The notes below the pieces were generated by a model that saw only the letters and a program-made list of their open reading frames with translations, did not search any database and had not been told where the DNA came from. 64,000 bases of DNA from Bacteroidota bacterium (GTDB lineage Bacteria > Bacteroidota > Bacteroidia > Chitinophagales > Chitinophagaceae): positions 17,711 to 81,710 of the forward strand of contig JABDGS010000003.1 of assembly GCA_013285915.1 (NCBI GenBank). The letters run 5' to 3'. Below are positions 47,438 to 55,665 of this stretch, piece after piece (position 1 is the stretch's first letter; every line of letters begins with the position of its first letter). The translations under genes were made by a program, and so were the position numbers.

Positions 47438-48130
47438 CTAATTCAACAGCCTTATTTTCATCCTTACATCCTTCAAAGGCCGGTCATTGCCATCCCTTGG
47501 CTGCGCTGCTATTTTATCTATCACGTCAAGCCCTTCAATTACCTCGCCAAACACCGTGTAGTTCTGATCTAAATGCGGTGCACCACCAATTGTTGTGTAT
47601 GCTTTGCGTTGCGCATCGGTAAAGTAAAAACCGGGGTTATGCGGCCGTATGCGCCTGCACTCAACATCATTTAGAGAAGAATCAGTAAAAACCTTGCCTT
47701 CAACAACATAAAACTGGCAATTACTGCTTGCTTTTTCAGGGTTATCATCCCTTGCCATGGCCAACGCCCCTTTTTTGTGAAACAGGTATGGCCTGAACTC
47801 CGCAGGCACCCTGCCACCGGCTGCTTCGCCGTTGCCTAATAATGAGCCACCCTGTGCCTGTTTCGATTCCGGGTCGCCACCCTGTATCATAAAGTCTTTT
47901 ATAATACGGTGAAACATCAGGCTGTCGTAAAAACCCTGTTTTACAAGTTTTATAAAGTTATCACGGTGCAGCGGGGTGGAATCTGACAGGCGTATCTTCA
48001 TTGTACCATAATCGGTAACTATTTCCACCATCTTTTCCTTATGCCTGCCGTGGTGGCCGCCGGTGCCTTTTGTGGCGGTGCAGGCACTAATTGTTACTAT
48101 ACAGCACAGGGCAATAACAAGGTGCTTCAT
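47438..48130 (-). CDS. Cyclophilin-type peptidyl-prolyl isomerase, lipoprotein
   Basis: A 230-residue lipoprotein: the signal ends CIVTISAC, with the lipidated cysteine at about 17. The cyclophilin fold spans about 35-228, with FHRIIKDFMIQGGDP (catalytic arginine and the GGDP loop), LAMARDDNPEKASSNCQFYV and FGEVIEGLDVIDKI. It helps fold exported proteins at the periplasmic face. It starts 12 bases after a small conserved gene of unknown function. Confidence 0.94.
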   Translation of the reverse strand: MKHLVIALCCIVTISACTATKGTGGHHGRHKEKMVEIVTDYGTMKIRLSDSTPLHRDNFIKLVKQGFYDSLMFHRIIKDFMIQGGDPESKQAQGGSLLGNGEAAGGRVPAEFRPYLFHKKGALAMARDDNPEKASSNCQFYVVEGKVFTDSSLNDVECRRIRPHNPGFYFTDAQRKAYTTIGGAPHLDQNYTVFGEVIEGLDVIDKIAAQPRDGNDRPLKDVRMKIRLLN

Positions 48131-48142
48131 TAAAGGGTTGGT

Positions 48143-48490
48143 TTATAGTTGATGCAGGTTAAAGTAAAGTAAAATATGGTCTTTTAAAAAGTTCTCCTGT
48201 TCATACAGGTTTTGTACCGGTATTTCTTTTATTTGTTTAAAATGCGGCCAGCCATCAGCATCATGCCCTTCAAGTATGTAATAGCCGCCGTTGCTTAATA
48301 CGGTACATACGGCAACATGCATCAGGTCCTGCTTTTGCTCCTTGGTAATTTTATCTTTAAAAAAGTTTGTTTCCTGCAGCCCTATTAAAAAAAGAACCGC
48401 TTCCAGGTCGGGCTTTTTGCCGAACCTTTCTACCAGCTTAGCTTCAAGGTCCCACCAGCGTTTTTGCAGGTCATCTTTCACATTCATCAT
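48143..48490 (-). CDS. Conserved hypothetical protein
   Basis: A 115-residue cytoplasmic protein beginning MMNVKDDLQKRWWDLEAKL. It is compact and helical, with KKPDLEAVLFLIGLQE and the aromatic YYILEGHDADGWPHF. It looks like a conserved hypothetical of Bacteroidota, without assigned function. The longest open frame would add 37 residues of low-quality sequence, so the start at 48490 (or the next codon) is preferred. It lies 12 bases upstream of the cyclophilin gene and is probably in one operon with it. Confidence 0.75.
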   Translation of the reverse strand: MMNVKDDLQKRWWDLEAKLVERFGKKPDLEAVLFLIGLQETNFFKDKITKEQKQDLMHVAVCTVLSNGGYYILEGHDADGWPHFKQIKEIPVQNLYEQENFLKDHILLYFNLHQL

Positions 48491-48617
48491 GCAACAAAAG
48501 TAAGGGAAAATATATACGATAGTTTTGACGGAAAAGTTTTGGGGGAAGAAGGTGCGGGGAGAAATGGTGGAAGGTTGAAGGCCAACGGGGAACAGTGGCA
48601 CGTTATGGTTAGCAGGG

Positions 48618-48989
48618 TTACTTTACGTATTGAAGGATGTACAATGATTTCAACTTATTAAATTCTGTATCAGCAGTTAATAAATGAAATCCAAGTGAAA
48701 TAGCTGTTGCAGCGATAATACTGTCAGGAAGCTTAAGAGAAGTTTCCCGGCGGATTTTTATAGCGGCTTCTTTTATAGTATTATTAATACCAGCAACGAT
48801 GCAGGAATTTATAAAACTCCTAATTGGCTTCTCTTCTAACGATGTTAACCTGGGGCTACTTAGCAATTCCATTTCAGTAATAAGGCTTATACAGGGTTGC
48901 CGGGTGCCGATAATACTCACCACTGATTTATCCCCACTTAATAAGTATAATACAATATTTGTGTCAAGAAGGAAATTTCTACCACTCAT
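48618..48989 (-). CDS. PIN-domain toxin, VapC-like
   Basis: A 123-residue PIN-domain ribonuclease. The acidic residues of the fold are visible in FLLDTNIVLYLL (Asp9), the ISLITEMELL segment, KLPDSIIAATA and LLTADTEF. VapC toxins cleave tRNA or rRNA and are held in check by a partner. The upstream gene at 48979-49170 overlaps this one by 11 bases and probably encodes the antitoxin. Activity against a specific RNA is not predictable. Confidence 0.88.
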   Translation of the reverse strand: MSGRNFLLDTNIVLYLLSGDKSVVSIIGTRQPCISLITEMELLSSPRLTSLEEKPIRSFINSCIVAGINNTIKEAAIKIRRETSLKLPDSIIAATAISLGFHLLTADTEFNKLKSLYILQYVK

Positions 48990-49170
48990 CTCTCCATTTT
49001 TTTTGCAGAACCAAAGGGTCTTCTTTTAATTGCAAAGTGCCGGAGAATTTACTTGCATCATATTTTTTAGTTGCCCTACCCCTGCGTTTAGCAGGATTGC
49101 TTTCATCCAGTTTTTTTATAGCAGCCTCGATTTCCTCTTTAGTTGACTTGCTTGTTATTGTTACCACCAT
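48979..49170 (-). CDS. Probable antitoxin of the PIN-domain toxin
   Basis: A 63-residue basic protein: MVVTITSKSTKEEIEAAIKK, then KRRGRATKKYDASKFSGTL and a tail ending LQKKWRDEW. The N-terminus and the C-terminal toxin-binding-like tail suit antitoxins of type II systems, though no standard AbrB or ribbon-helix-helix motif is plain. The 11-base overlap with the toxin gene supports co-translation. The call depends on context. Confidence 0.75.
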   Translation of the reverse strand: MVVTITSKSTKEEIEAAIKKLDESNPAKRRGRATKKYDASKFSGTLQLKEDPLVLQKKWRDEW

Positions 49171-49486
49171 AATCTTTCGTTTCTACAGGTTACAAATTTA
49201 CTAAAAAGATCAATTTACAAATGCGGTTTCTGCCTTAAAAACATTTTAGCAAAATAATTGCAGCGCTTTGAAACAATGAAGCGGCTGTATAGCCTTATTT
49301 TCATCTTCGGTTTTCCAAATTCCGACCCCAACGATCGGCGGGGCCGGCTTTCATTTATAATCTGAAGAGTGTTGCACTAACCTGCTGCTAAACGTGAACT
49401 ATGTAATAAATACCTGCAATGGTGTAACGATGGGCAAGGTAAGTATAACCACCTTTGCCGTACCAGCACTTAAGAAACAGTAACCG
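49171..49486. other. Divergent spacer upstream of the histidine kinase
   Basis: A 316-base spacer between the diverging antitoxin and kinase genes. ACCTTTGCC (near 49450) resembles the Bacteroidota -7 element (TAnnTTTG) with one mismatch and could drive the kinase. A GC-rich patch near 49325-49345 may form a small hairpin. No gene seen. Confidence 0.45.
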
Positions 49487-50164
49487 ATGACATATATTCC
49501 AAGTCCTTTTTATATTAAAAACCGCTACAAGCAGCTTACTTCCTCGGTTGCGCACCAAATTAAAGGGCCCCTGGTAAATATTAACCTGGCTGCAGATCTG
49601 CTAAAGAACGCCATAATTGATGACACGCTGCTGGCGTACCTTAATGTTATTGTACGCAACGCTGCAAGTATAAACACCTCCGTAAATTCGTCCCTGGCAA
49701 TTTCGCCTTTAACAAACGGGGCGCCCCAAAGGTATTCGCTGCACGGGTTGCTCGACGAGGTATTGGAAGGGTTGAGCGATAAGATCGCCTCAAAGAATAT
49801 TACCGTTAATAAATTTTATAACCCTGATGATTGCATACTTGTATTAAACAAGGCGAAGTTAAAAATATCGTTAACCAACATTATAAAAAATGCTGTTGAG
49901 GCTATGGACCCGCAGAACGGCCAGTTAACTATAACAACAAAGTTTGTTAATGGCAAATACCTGCTGCATATACAGGATAATGGGTGCGGCATAAGCAAAG
50001 TAAACCACAGCTTTTTATTTAAAAATTGTTTTACCAGCAAAACGGGCTCGCTGGGGCTTGGGCTGCCAACCATATACCATTTTTTGCGCCTGAACGACAT
50101 TAACACAAATATTGAATCAGAAGAGGGCGAAGGCACATTGTTTAGCCTTGCATTTAATAAGTAA
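49487..50164 (+). CDS. Minimal soluble sensor histidine kinase
   Basis: A 225-residue kinase without membrane segment or input domain. The H box is VAHQIKGPLVNINLAADLL at about 21-39, the N box NIIKNAVEAM near 127-136, the G1 box DNGCGI near 164 and the G2 box GSLGLGLPTIYHF near 186. All elements for ATP binding and histidine phosphorylation are therefore present. Partner response regulator not adjacent. It may take its signal from another protein. It lies at the edge of the accessory region. Confidence 0.88.
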   Translation: MTYIPSPFYIKNRYKQLTSSVAHQIKGPLVNINLAADLLKNAIIDDTLLAYLNVIVRNAASINTSVNSSLAISPLTNGAPQRYSLHGLLDEVLEGLSDKIASKNITVNKFYNPDDCILVLNKAKLKISLTNIIKNAVEAMDPQNGQLTITTKFVNGKYLLHIQDNGCGISKVNHSFLFKNCFTSKTGSLGLGLPTIYHFLRLNDINTNIESEEGEGTLFSLAFNK

Positions 50165-50288
50165 TATGTGGCCGTTTAAACAATAACGCATATACAGTCC
50201 GCTATACATCCCCAAAGCAGGCTGCCATTTCATGTAATGGCCTACAAGCAATAATACAAGCTTCATGGTTAATGATTGACCGTTGTGA

Positions 50289-50352
50289 ATACCCTTTACA
50301 AAAGGGCTTTTATTAATAAATCCTAATGCCCTGCGGAATAACAGGATTAACG
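50289..50352 (+). repeat. Double-hairpin element, copy A
   Basis: One of three related elements. A CCCTTT-ACA-AAAGGG stem followed by CTTTTATT leads into a degenerate second hairpin (CCTAATGCCCTGCGGAATAACAGG). Similar to copy B at about 85% by eye over 64 bases, in the same orientation. Confidence 0.75.
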
Positions 50353-50738
50353 GGGAAAAGGGAGGAAAGCAATAACACGTAACACACTCATTTTTATCAA
50401 CTTACAACAATTTTAGACCTATTTATACACCCATAGAATGGGATGTAAAAAGCTAAGTTTCATAGAAATAAATACGTTCCATTTTTATTTTATTTAAGAG
50501 AGGCCCTTCGAGAATACAAGATTGACGAAAGGACAGGATTTTAGCCATATTGTTGATTTGAACTCGCAGCGGTAAGCCCTGAATAAAACATACGGTATAC
50601 ACCAGCCAAAAACCCGAAGAGCAACGCATATGCAGTATCAAGCAACGTAACAAAAAGTAAATGCATGCGCCGTTACACCTTGGGTGGCGCTGGCACGGGC
50701 GGTTCTGCGGAGCGTTTTGGCCCGCCCTTGACCTTTTG

Positions 50739-50784
50739 GTTCTTTTGGGTCTCCGAAGGAGTCCTTTAGACAAGCCAAAAGAAC
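50739..50784. repeat. Inverted repeat GTTCTTTTGG / CCAAAAGAAC
   Basis: Ten-base perfect arms at 50739-50748 and 50775-50784 flank a GC-rich loop with CTCCGAAGGAGTCCTTTAG. It looks like an intergenic repeat family member rather than a terminator, because no U-tract follows. Confidence 0.5.
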
Positions 50785-50884
50785 ATGATAAATCCGTAGA
50801 AGATTTGAGATATAGTTGCCGCTCAATCCCGCATCAACATGCGTTGAAAATAACGGGTGCAAACCTAAAAACCTTCTAAAACCT

Positions 50885-51646
50885 TCACCTCCACATCACC
50901 CTTCGCGGTGTGCCCTTCCACTCATATATATTGTCAATGGGCAGGCACTCCTCACCCGCCCCTGCCCCATCATTAGCGTTGCCTTCCGGGTCCATTAACG
51001 CGCCCTCCGGCGGCGCAGGCACCAGTTCCGTGCCCGCCATGGCAGATGGTCCTCCCCGCACCACCGTTGTTATAACAGGGTTTTCAATTCGTTCCTCAAT
51101 CGGTGCTTCGTTTTGTGTTGCAGTGGGTGCTGCTAATGCTTTTTCAGCCTTTACCACGCTGGGTGCTTCGTTACGCGCCTTCTCTTCTATGGCTGCAGCA
51201 ACGGCTGCCGGGGTTACTGCTCGCTTCTCACGTTTTGCAGGCCGCCTGGCTGCAGGCGGCGGTTCATCATCATCAATTTTAAGCGTAATGTTCCAATCCT
51301 CCGCATCTCGCGGACGTTTGCCATCCATGCCATGATTCATTTTCAGGTCAAACAGCAGGCCCCGCGTGCAGCCCTCGCCGTTTATCAGCGCATCCAGCTT
51401 GCGGCACATAGCCTCAAACTTCATTTGCTTAATAATGGCCCGGTAGTTTTTATTCTTTTCATATTTCAGCAGGTCCTGCTCTGTAACGCCCCCAAAAAGG
51501 CAAAAACCCTCCAGGCTGTAGATAATTTTTTTAGGCGTCTCCACAAGCTTTCCCCTGTACAATTTTGTGGCAATATTCCCGTCGCAATGGCCCCGGTAAT
51601 CTGCCCACAGCGCGCGTAAACCCGCCGGTTGTAATTTAAAAGGCAT
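50885..51646 (-). CDS. Orphan phage terminase small subunit-like protein
   Basis: A 253-residue protein. The N-terminal half resembles DNA-packaging small subunits of the gp3/Terminase_5 type: IYSLEGFCLFGGVTEQDLLK (a helix-turn-helix-like recognition segment), YRAIIKQMKFEAMCRKLDAL and LLFDLKMNHGMDGKR, like the family's IFNLKNNFGW. The C-terminal half is long, Ala/Pro/Glu-rich and low in complexity, which is unusual. No large terminase, portal or capsid gene is near, so it is either a prophage relic or a co-opted DNA-binding protein. It lies between two direct copies of the double-hairpin element. Confidence 0.7.
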   Translation of the reverse strand: MPFKLQPAGLRALWADYRGHCDGNIATKLYRGKLVETPKKIIYSLEGFCLFGGVTEQDLLKYEKNKNYRAIIKQMKFEAMCRKLDALINGEGCTRGLLFDLKMNHGMDGKRPRDAEDWNITLKIDDDEPPPAARRPAKREKRAVTPAAVAAAIEEKARNEAPSVVKAEKALAAPTATQNEAPIEERIENPVITTVVRGGPSAMAGTELVPAPPEGALMDPEGNANDGAGAGEECLPIDNIYEWKGTPRRVMWR

Positions 51647-51842
51647 ATAGTATAGTGTATATACCTATATATAAAAACTGCTGTTTTGTCCGCTATTTTG
51701 GCAAACTATTTTTAAAGTTTTTTTTGCGGATCGTCGTCATTGCGAGGCTTTTAAAGGGTCTTTGAGTGTTGGCAAAAGCCGTGGCAATCTCATTTTAGTA
51801 TTCAACTGTAGTTTTCCATAGCATCGCCTCTTGTCAAAGTCT

Positions 51843-51860
51843 ACCCCGACACTTCGGGGT
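51843..51860. repeat. Small perfect hairpin
   Basis: ACCCCGA (51843-51849) pairs with TCGGGGT (51854-51860) around CACT. Part of the palindrome cluster. No U-tract follows, so not a clear terminator. Confidence 0.5.
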
Positions 51861-51909
51861 CACTCACTTGTACAGTTGGTTATTATGGCAGCAGATGAGT
51901 AGCGCTGTC

Positions 51910-51939
51910 ATTCCGATCCCGCCAGGGCGGGAGAGGAAT
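51910..51939. repeat. REP-like palindrome
   Basis: ATTCCGATCCCGCC (51910-51923) pairs with GGCGGGAGAGGAAT (51926-51939) with one internal mismatch. The CCCGCC-AGG-GGCGGG centre recurs at 28289-28305 (CCCGCCCAAGGCGGG), a sign of a genome-wide repeat family. Confidence 0.5.
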
Positions 51940-51997
51940 CTGCCGAAAACCTGCACTTTGTTAAGCTGTAAACCAATAGCCCTGCTGTATAACTAAA

Positions 51998-52062
51998 ATA
52001 CCCTTTACAAAAGGGCTTTTATTTTTGAAATCCTGATGCTCTGCAGAACATCAGGATTAACG
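51998..52062 (+). repeat. Double-hairpin element, copy B
   Basis: CCCTTT-ACA-AAAGGG stem (52001-52015) and CTTTTATTTTT, then the hairpin CCTGATG-N10-CATCAGG (52032-52055, nearly a full palindrome). Copy C, inverted, lies on the other side of the restriction-modification operon at 56876-56940, with about 80% identity by eye. Confidence 0.75.
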
Positions 52063-52405
52063 AGAGCAATAGACGGCCCAGGCAGCTAAAAGGATAAATT
52101 ATTGATAATCAATAATATTAATACAGTAGTTTGCGTGTTTGCATTAGCAGACAATAGCGCAAATCTACGCGTTAGCAGAAACCTTGTTGGATACATTGTA
52201 CCTGTTTAACACACCCTGAAACTTTGCAGACGCTGTCCCACCCTATTTTTAGCACATTGCAAGTCACACAAAACCCACACACCGAAGCAAACCTTTCAAA
52301 GAGCTAAAAAGTGCCAGCACACAACCCACTCACCCGACTGACCAAACTGCTATCAACATCTTGTTGAAAACTTCATCTAACGGACCTTACTCAAATCTCA
52401 TATTT

Positions 52406-52440
52406 TTGACAGAAATTGTCAACAGTCTGTATGTCAACAG
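52406..52440 (+). promoter_or_regulatory. Putative operator for the controller protein
   Basis: TTGACA-N5-TGTCAA (52406-52411 and 52417-52422) forms a dyad just before the start codon at 52431, and the word TGTCAACAG is repeated directly at 52417 and 52432. Controller proteins of restriction-modification systems bind such paired sites to autoregulate. The second copy runs into the coding region. Confidence 0.5.
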
Positions 52441-52736
52441 AAACAATCGGAGATAGACTGAGGAAGCTAAGAGAAGGAAAAAAGCTGCCACTTAGAAAAG
52501 TTGCTGCCACTCTTGACATAGATGTTGCTATTTTAAGCAAAATGGAAAGGGGTGAACGGAAATTGACAAAAGAAATCGTACAGAAACTTGCAACCATTTA
52601 TATGTATGATGTTGAGGAATTATTAGTCCTGTACTTAAGTCAGAAGGTTGTGCATGAAATCGGCGAAGAAGAATTAGCTATCAAAGCATTACATGTTGCA
52701 GAGGAACAAATAAAGTATCAAAAAGGTAAAAAGTAG
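52431..52736 (+). CDS. XRE-family regulator, probable restriction-modification controller
   Basis: A 101-residue helix-turn-helix protein. The HTH_3-type domain occupies about residues 1-60 (IGDRLRKLREGKKLPLRKVA, ILSKMERGERKLTKEIVQK), followed by a helical tail. The ATG at 52431 was chosen; a TTG at 52416 would add five residues. Its stop codon shares one base with the GTG of the next gene. The position at the head of the methyltransferase/endonuclease operon suggests a C-protein that times expression. The candidate operator overlaps its start. Confidence 0.85.
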   Translation: MSTETIGDRLRKLREGKKLPLRKVAATLDIDVAILSKMERGERKLTKEIVQKLATIYMYDVEELLVLYLSQKVVHEIGEEELAIKALHVAEEQIKYQKGKK

Positions 52737-54784
52737 TGAAGGTTATGGAACAAGAAATGCATTTTGAAGATTTACAGCTTTACTCAAGACCAAGTGCTGG
52801 TAAAACAATGTTGGGCTTATTAAAAAAATATGGAATAGAGTTACATAAGGCACACTTGTTATTAATTGAAGAGTTCGAGAGAAATTATAAAATAACCGGA
52901 ACCGAATGGGTGGATAATATGCTGTTTTTTAAACGATATGAATGCAGTACAAAAATTTTGGAGAGGGAAAGAAATTCATTAATCTGTTCATCATTGATTC
53001 TGAATTGGATTTGTGGTCGAATACTCAATCAAATATCATTTAATTCAAACTTGCTAGATGCTGAAATGTGGTTCGACGGTTCTTTGAAAGAAAGCCGCTA
53101 TTCAAATTTTATAAGTCCAGACTGTCAAAAATTAGTTATAGGGTTTCTTAAAAAAATAAATTTTTCAGAATTACTTGACGTACTTCCTTACTTGGCGGAA
53201 GTTTTTGAGACTGGCAACGAAACGCCGGATGAAAAAGGAGTACAAAGAAGAAAAAAGAAAACCAATGGTATTTATTATACTCCTACTGATGTCATAGATT
53301 TTATTGTTAGTCATACCATCGACATCAGAAAAGAGAGCGGTGATTTAATAAAAAATGCTAAGTGGTATGACCCAGCTTTAGGAACAGGTAGTTTTCTTCT
53401 TGGAGTATTGAGATACTATTCATCACTAAAAACTTTTAGTGGCAATGACAGAGAAGTTGACTTCTTTGAAAGAAACCTTTATGGCACAGACGTCAGTCCA
53501 CATGCACTTCTATCAGCTACTTACATAATTGCAACAAGTTGCCTCAAAAAAAGTACCGGCGGAAATTTAAAACAGGTGGCAAAAATTATTGGAAATAATC
53601 TTGCTTTAATAGATGCCACCAGATTTTTAGGCAACAGCAATCTTTCCGATGCATTTCCCACTATTGAAAATGAGGGAGTAGATTTTATTATTTCAAATCC
53701 TCCATATTCAAGAAAACAACAGCCTCAACTGAATCTATTTGAGAACGGACTTGCCAACACGATGAGGTCAAGCGAAGAGCTATATCCTGAGTTTGTAAAA
53801 ATGTTATTGGAATTACCAAAGAAAGAAAATTGTGGTGGAGGAATGGTAGTTCCCCTGTCAATAGTCGCAAGTTCAAAAGATATTTTTAAAACCCTAAGGA
53901 GAAATATACAAAATAAAAAAGGTGTCATGGAGTTTTGGAATTTTGACAGAACTCCCGATTCGCTATTTGGAGATGATGTAAAAACTCGAAACACCATTTT
54001 CTTTTTTAATACCTCAAACGCTTTTTTAGAACGCTCCATAGTTGGTTCTACTTATTTGCATCGTTGGAACAGTAGAAAAAGAAAAAGGCTTTTTGATACA
54101 ATTTCAATTACTGAGCTAAATGAAGGCCTTGACATTGCAGATGGAGTTCCAAAGGTTGGAGATTCAATTGGAGTGGACATATTAACCAAGATAAAACAGA
54201 CCAATTCAGGAAATCTGACAGAACTATTGCAGGTTTCCCAACATAATTCCGAGATACTTACAAAACCCACTGCTTACAATTGGCTGCCCATTGAGCTAAA
54301 TATAGCAGATGACCAAAGCCAATTGCAAGGGAAAATACGCTGGGGGACTAAGTCAAAATATTATTCAGCCCCAGCAATCTACGCTGTATTGAATAGCCGA
54401 TTGACTTATTGGCTATGGAGAGTGTTCAGTGATGGATTTCATCTAACTAATCAGTTCATTTATAATTTGCCTTTTGGTAAACAATTCGTCGAGAATATCG
54501 ATGAATTGAAACTATCGAAACTAGGTTTAAAACTTTGGAACGAAGCAAAGGAAGAACCAATCTTAACAAAAAATGCCGGAATAGAATCCATATCGTATTG
54601 CCCTTTGAGAAGTGTTGATGTTTTAAATGAAATCGACCAAATTGTACTAGGTTTTTTTGGTTTTTCATCTAAAACAGAGAATTACCTAAAAACATTTATT
54701 CATCAGCTAATAGTTGCCGGAAGAGAAGATGAAGCTTCCACTTTTAAAAAAATGAATTACATAGAACCAATCAATATAAAATGA
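52736..54784 (+). CDS. DNA adenine methyltransferase (gamma-type, N6A)
   Basis: A 682-residue methyltransferase (679 if ATG 52745 is used; the GTG at 52736 overlaps the previous stop by one base). Motif X is GIYYTP at 178-183, motif I DPALGTGSFLLG at 212-223, and motif IV SNPPYS at 320-325, the order of N6-adenine enzymes of type I/IIG style. The N-terminal 170 residues are helical and lack a PD-(D/E)xK nuclease. The C-terminal half (about 430-682) should hold the target-recognition domain. It overlaps the next methyltransferase by four bases (ATGA). Confidence 0.9.
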   Translation: MKVMEQEMHFEDLQLYSRPSAGKTMLGLLKKYGIELHKAHLLLIEEFERNYKITGTEWVDNMLFFKRYECSTKILERERNSLICSSLILNWICGRILNQISFNSNLLDAEMWFDGSLKESRYSNFISPDCQKLVIGFLKKINFSELLDVLPYLAEVFETGNETPDEKGVQRRKKKTNGIYYTPTDVIDFIVSHTIDIRKESGDLIKNAKWYDPALGTGSFLLGVLRYYSSLKTFSGNDREVDFFERNLYGTDVSPHALLSATYIIATSCLKKSTGGNLKQVAKIIGNNLALIDATRFLGNSNLSDAFPTIENEGVDFIISNPPYSRKQQPQLNLFENGLANTMRSSEELYPEFVKMLLELPKKENCGGGMVVPLSIVASSKDIFKTLRRNIQNKKGVMEFWNFDRTPDSLFGDDVKTRNTIFFFNTSNAFLERSIVGSTYLHRWNSRKRKRLFDTISITELNEGLDIADGVPKVGDSIGVDILTKIKQTNSGNLTELLQVSQHNSEILTKPTAYNWLPIELNIADDQSQLQGKIRWGTKSKYYSAPAIYAVLNSRLTYWLWRVFSDGFHLTNQFIYNLPFGKQFVENIDELKLSKLGLKLWNEAKEEPILTKNAGIESISYCPLRSVDVLNEIDQIVLGFFGFSSKTENYLKTFIHQLIVAGREDEASTFKKMNYIEPINIK

Positions 54785-55665
54785 CAGAGCAAACTAAAAG
54801 CATAAAAGAAAGAAGCATTGTGACCAAGGAGGAATGGAAAGAGTATACAAAAACTGTTTGGCATATCGCAAATACCTCCCATCAAATTCACCCAGCTGTT
54901 TTTCCAGAAGAAATTCCAAAACGGCTTATAAAATTATTTTCTTTTGTTGAAGATGTGGTTCTAGACCCCTTTGGAGGCGTTGGAACTACTTCACTAACTG
55001 CTGCCAAATTGGAAAGAAAGTCAATTTATATAGACCAAAATCCAGATTATGTAAAAATTGCAAAAAAGCAAATGACAGAGCTTTTTGTAAATCCGGAAGA
55101 ACATATTTTAAAAAATGGGGATTCAAGAAATTTAAATTTTGTTGATAATAATGCAGTTGACTTGGTTATAACCAGCCCACCATATTGGGATAAAGCCGAC
55201 TACGGCGGTAACGGTTACAACTTAGGAAATGAAAGGAACTACAAAAAATTCTTTCTTGATATTGCACCTGTTTTTGAAGAATGTATGCGTGTTCTTAAGC
55301 CAGGTCGAAAATTGTGTTTGGTAACAGCAAATGTGAATCAACATACTAATCATGGTTTACTTACATTCCCATTATCTACTGACTTTGCAAACCTATTGAG
55401 AGAAATCGGGTTTGTTATGGTAAATGAAATTATATGGTCTAAGGATAAGACGGGAGGTAAGTGGGGTTCTAGTAATATACAACGTCCTATATTCGGAAGC
55501 TATCCTTATCCACCTAATTTTCTTTTTAAAAACGTGCATGAGTATATTTTGATTTTTGCGAAACCGGATAAGAAAGCTAAAACAGGTAAAACTGTCCGTA
55601 GCTATGAGGAATTGATAAGTCTTGAAGGATTGGCATCTAATTTAGAAACTAATCATAATAAATAA
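54781..55665 (+). CDS. Second DNA methyltransferase, N4-cytosine/N6-adenine type
   Basis: A 294-residue enzyme. The SAM-binding motif I DPFGGVGTT is at 62-70, preceded by HPAVFPEEIPKRLIKLFS, and the catalytic motif IV TSPPYW is at 131-136. SPPYW usually marks N4-cytosine or beta-class enzymes, which have IV first and I last; here the order is I then IV, a circular permutation. The C-terminal 130 residues (ANLLREIGFVMVNEIIWSK) are methyltransferase-like to the end. The gene is translationally coupled to its neighbours (ATGA before, TAATG after). It probably methylates the second strand of an asymmetric site. Confidence 0.88.
   Translation: MTEQTKSIKERSIVTKEEWKEYTKTVWHIANTSHQIHPAVFPEEIPKRLIKLFSFVEDVVLDPFGGVGTTSLTAAKLERKSIYIDQNPDYVKIAKKQMTELFVNPEEHILKNGDSRNLNFVDNNAVDLVITSPPYWDKADYGGNGYNLGNERNYKKFFLDIAPVFEECMRVLKPGRKLCLVTANVNQHTNHGLLTFPLSTDFANLLREIGFVMVNEIIWSKDKTGGKWGSSNIQRPIFGSYPYPPNFLFKNVHEYILIFAKPDKKAKTGKTVRSYEELISLEGLASNLETNHNK

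Larger units (their letters stand above)
50165..50884. other. Repeat-rich spacer before the terminase gene
   Basis: A 720-base stretch between the kinase and the orphan terminase gene. It contains one copy of the double-hairpin element (50289-50352), and further on the GTTCTTTTGG / CCAAAAGAAC inverted repeat (50739-50784). Open frames here overlap each other on both strands and look like spurious readings of a GC-rich intergenic repeat. No gene is supported. Confidence 0.55.
51647..52430. other. Non-coding palindrome-rich spacer
   Basis: About 780 bases without a gene. Visible: GTCATTGCGAGG...GTGGCAATCTC, a known style of intergenic repeat (near 51738-51790); ACCCCGA-CACT-TCGGGGT hairpin at 51843-51860; ATTCC-GATCCCGCC against GGCGGGAG-AGGAAT at 51910-51939; and double-hairpin copy B at 51998-52062. 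The last 350 bases are AT-richer and carry the promoter of the restriction-modification operon. Confidence 0.65.

Noticed and set aside
50453..50862. Overlapping open frames in the GC-rich spacer after the histidine kinase
   Set aside because: Frames on both strands of one repeat; residue composition (runs of Arg, Pro, Lys) is typical of spurious translation of intergenic repeats.
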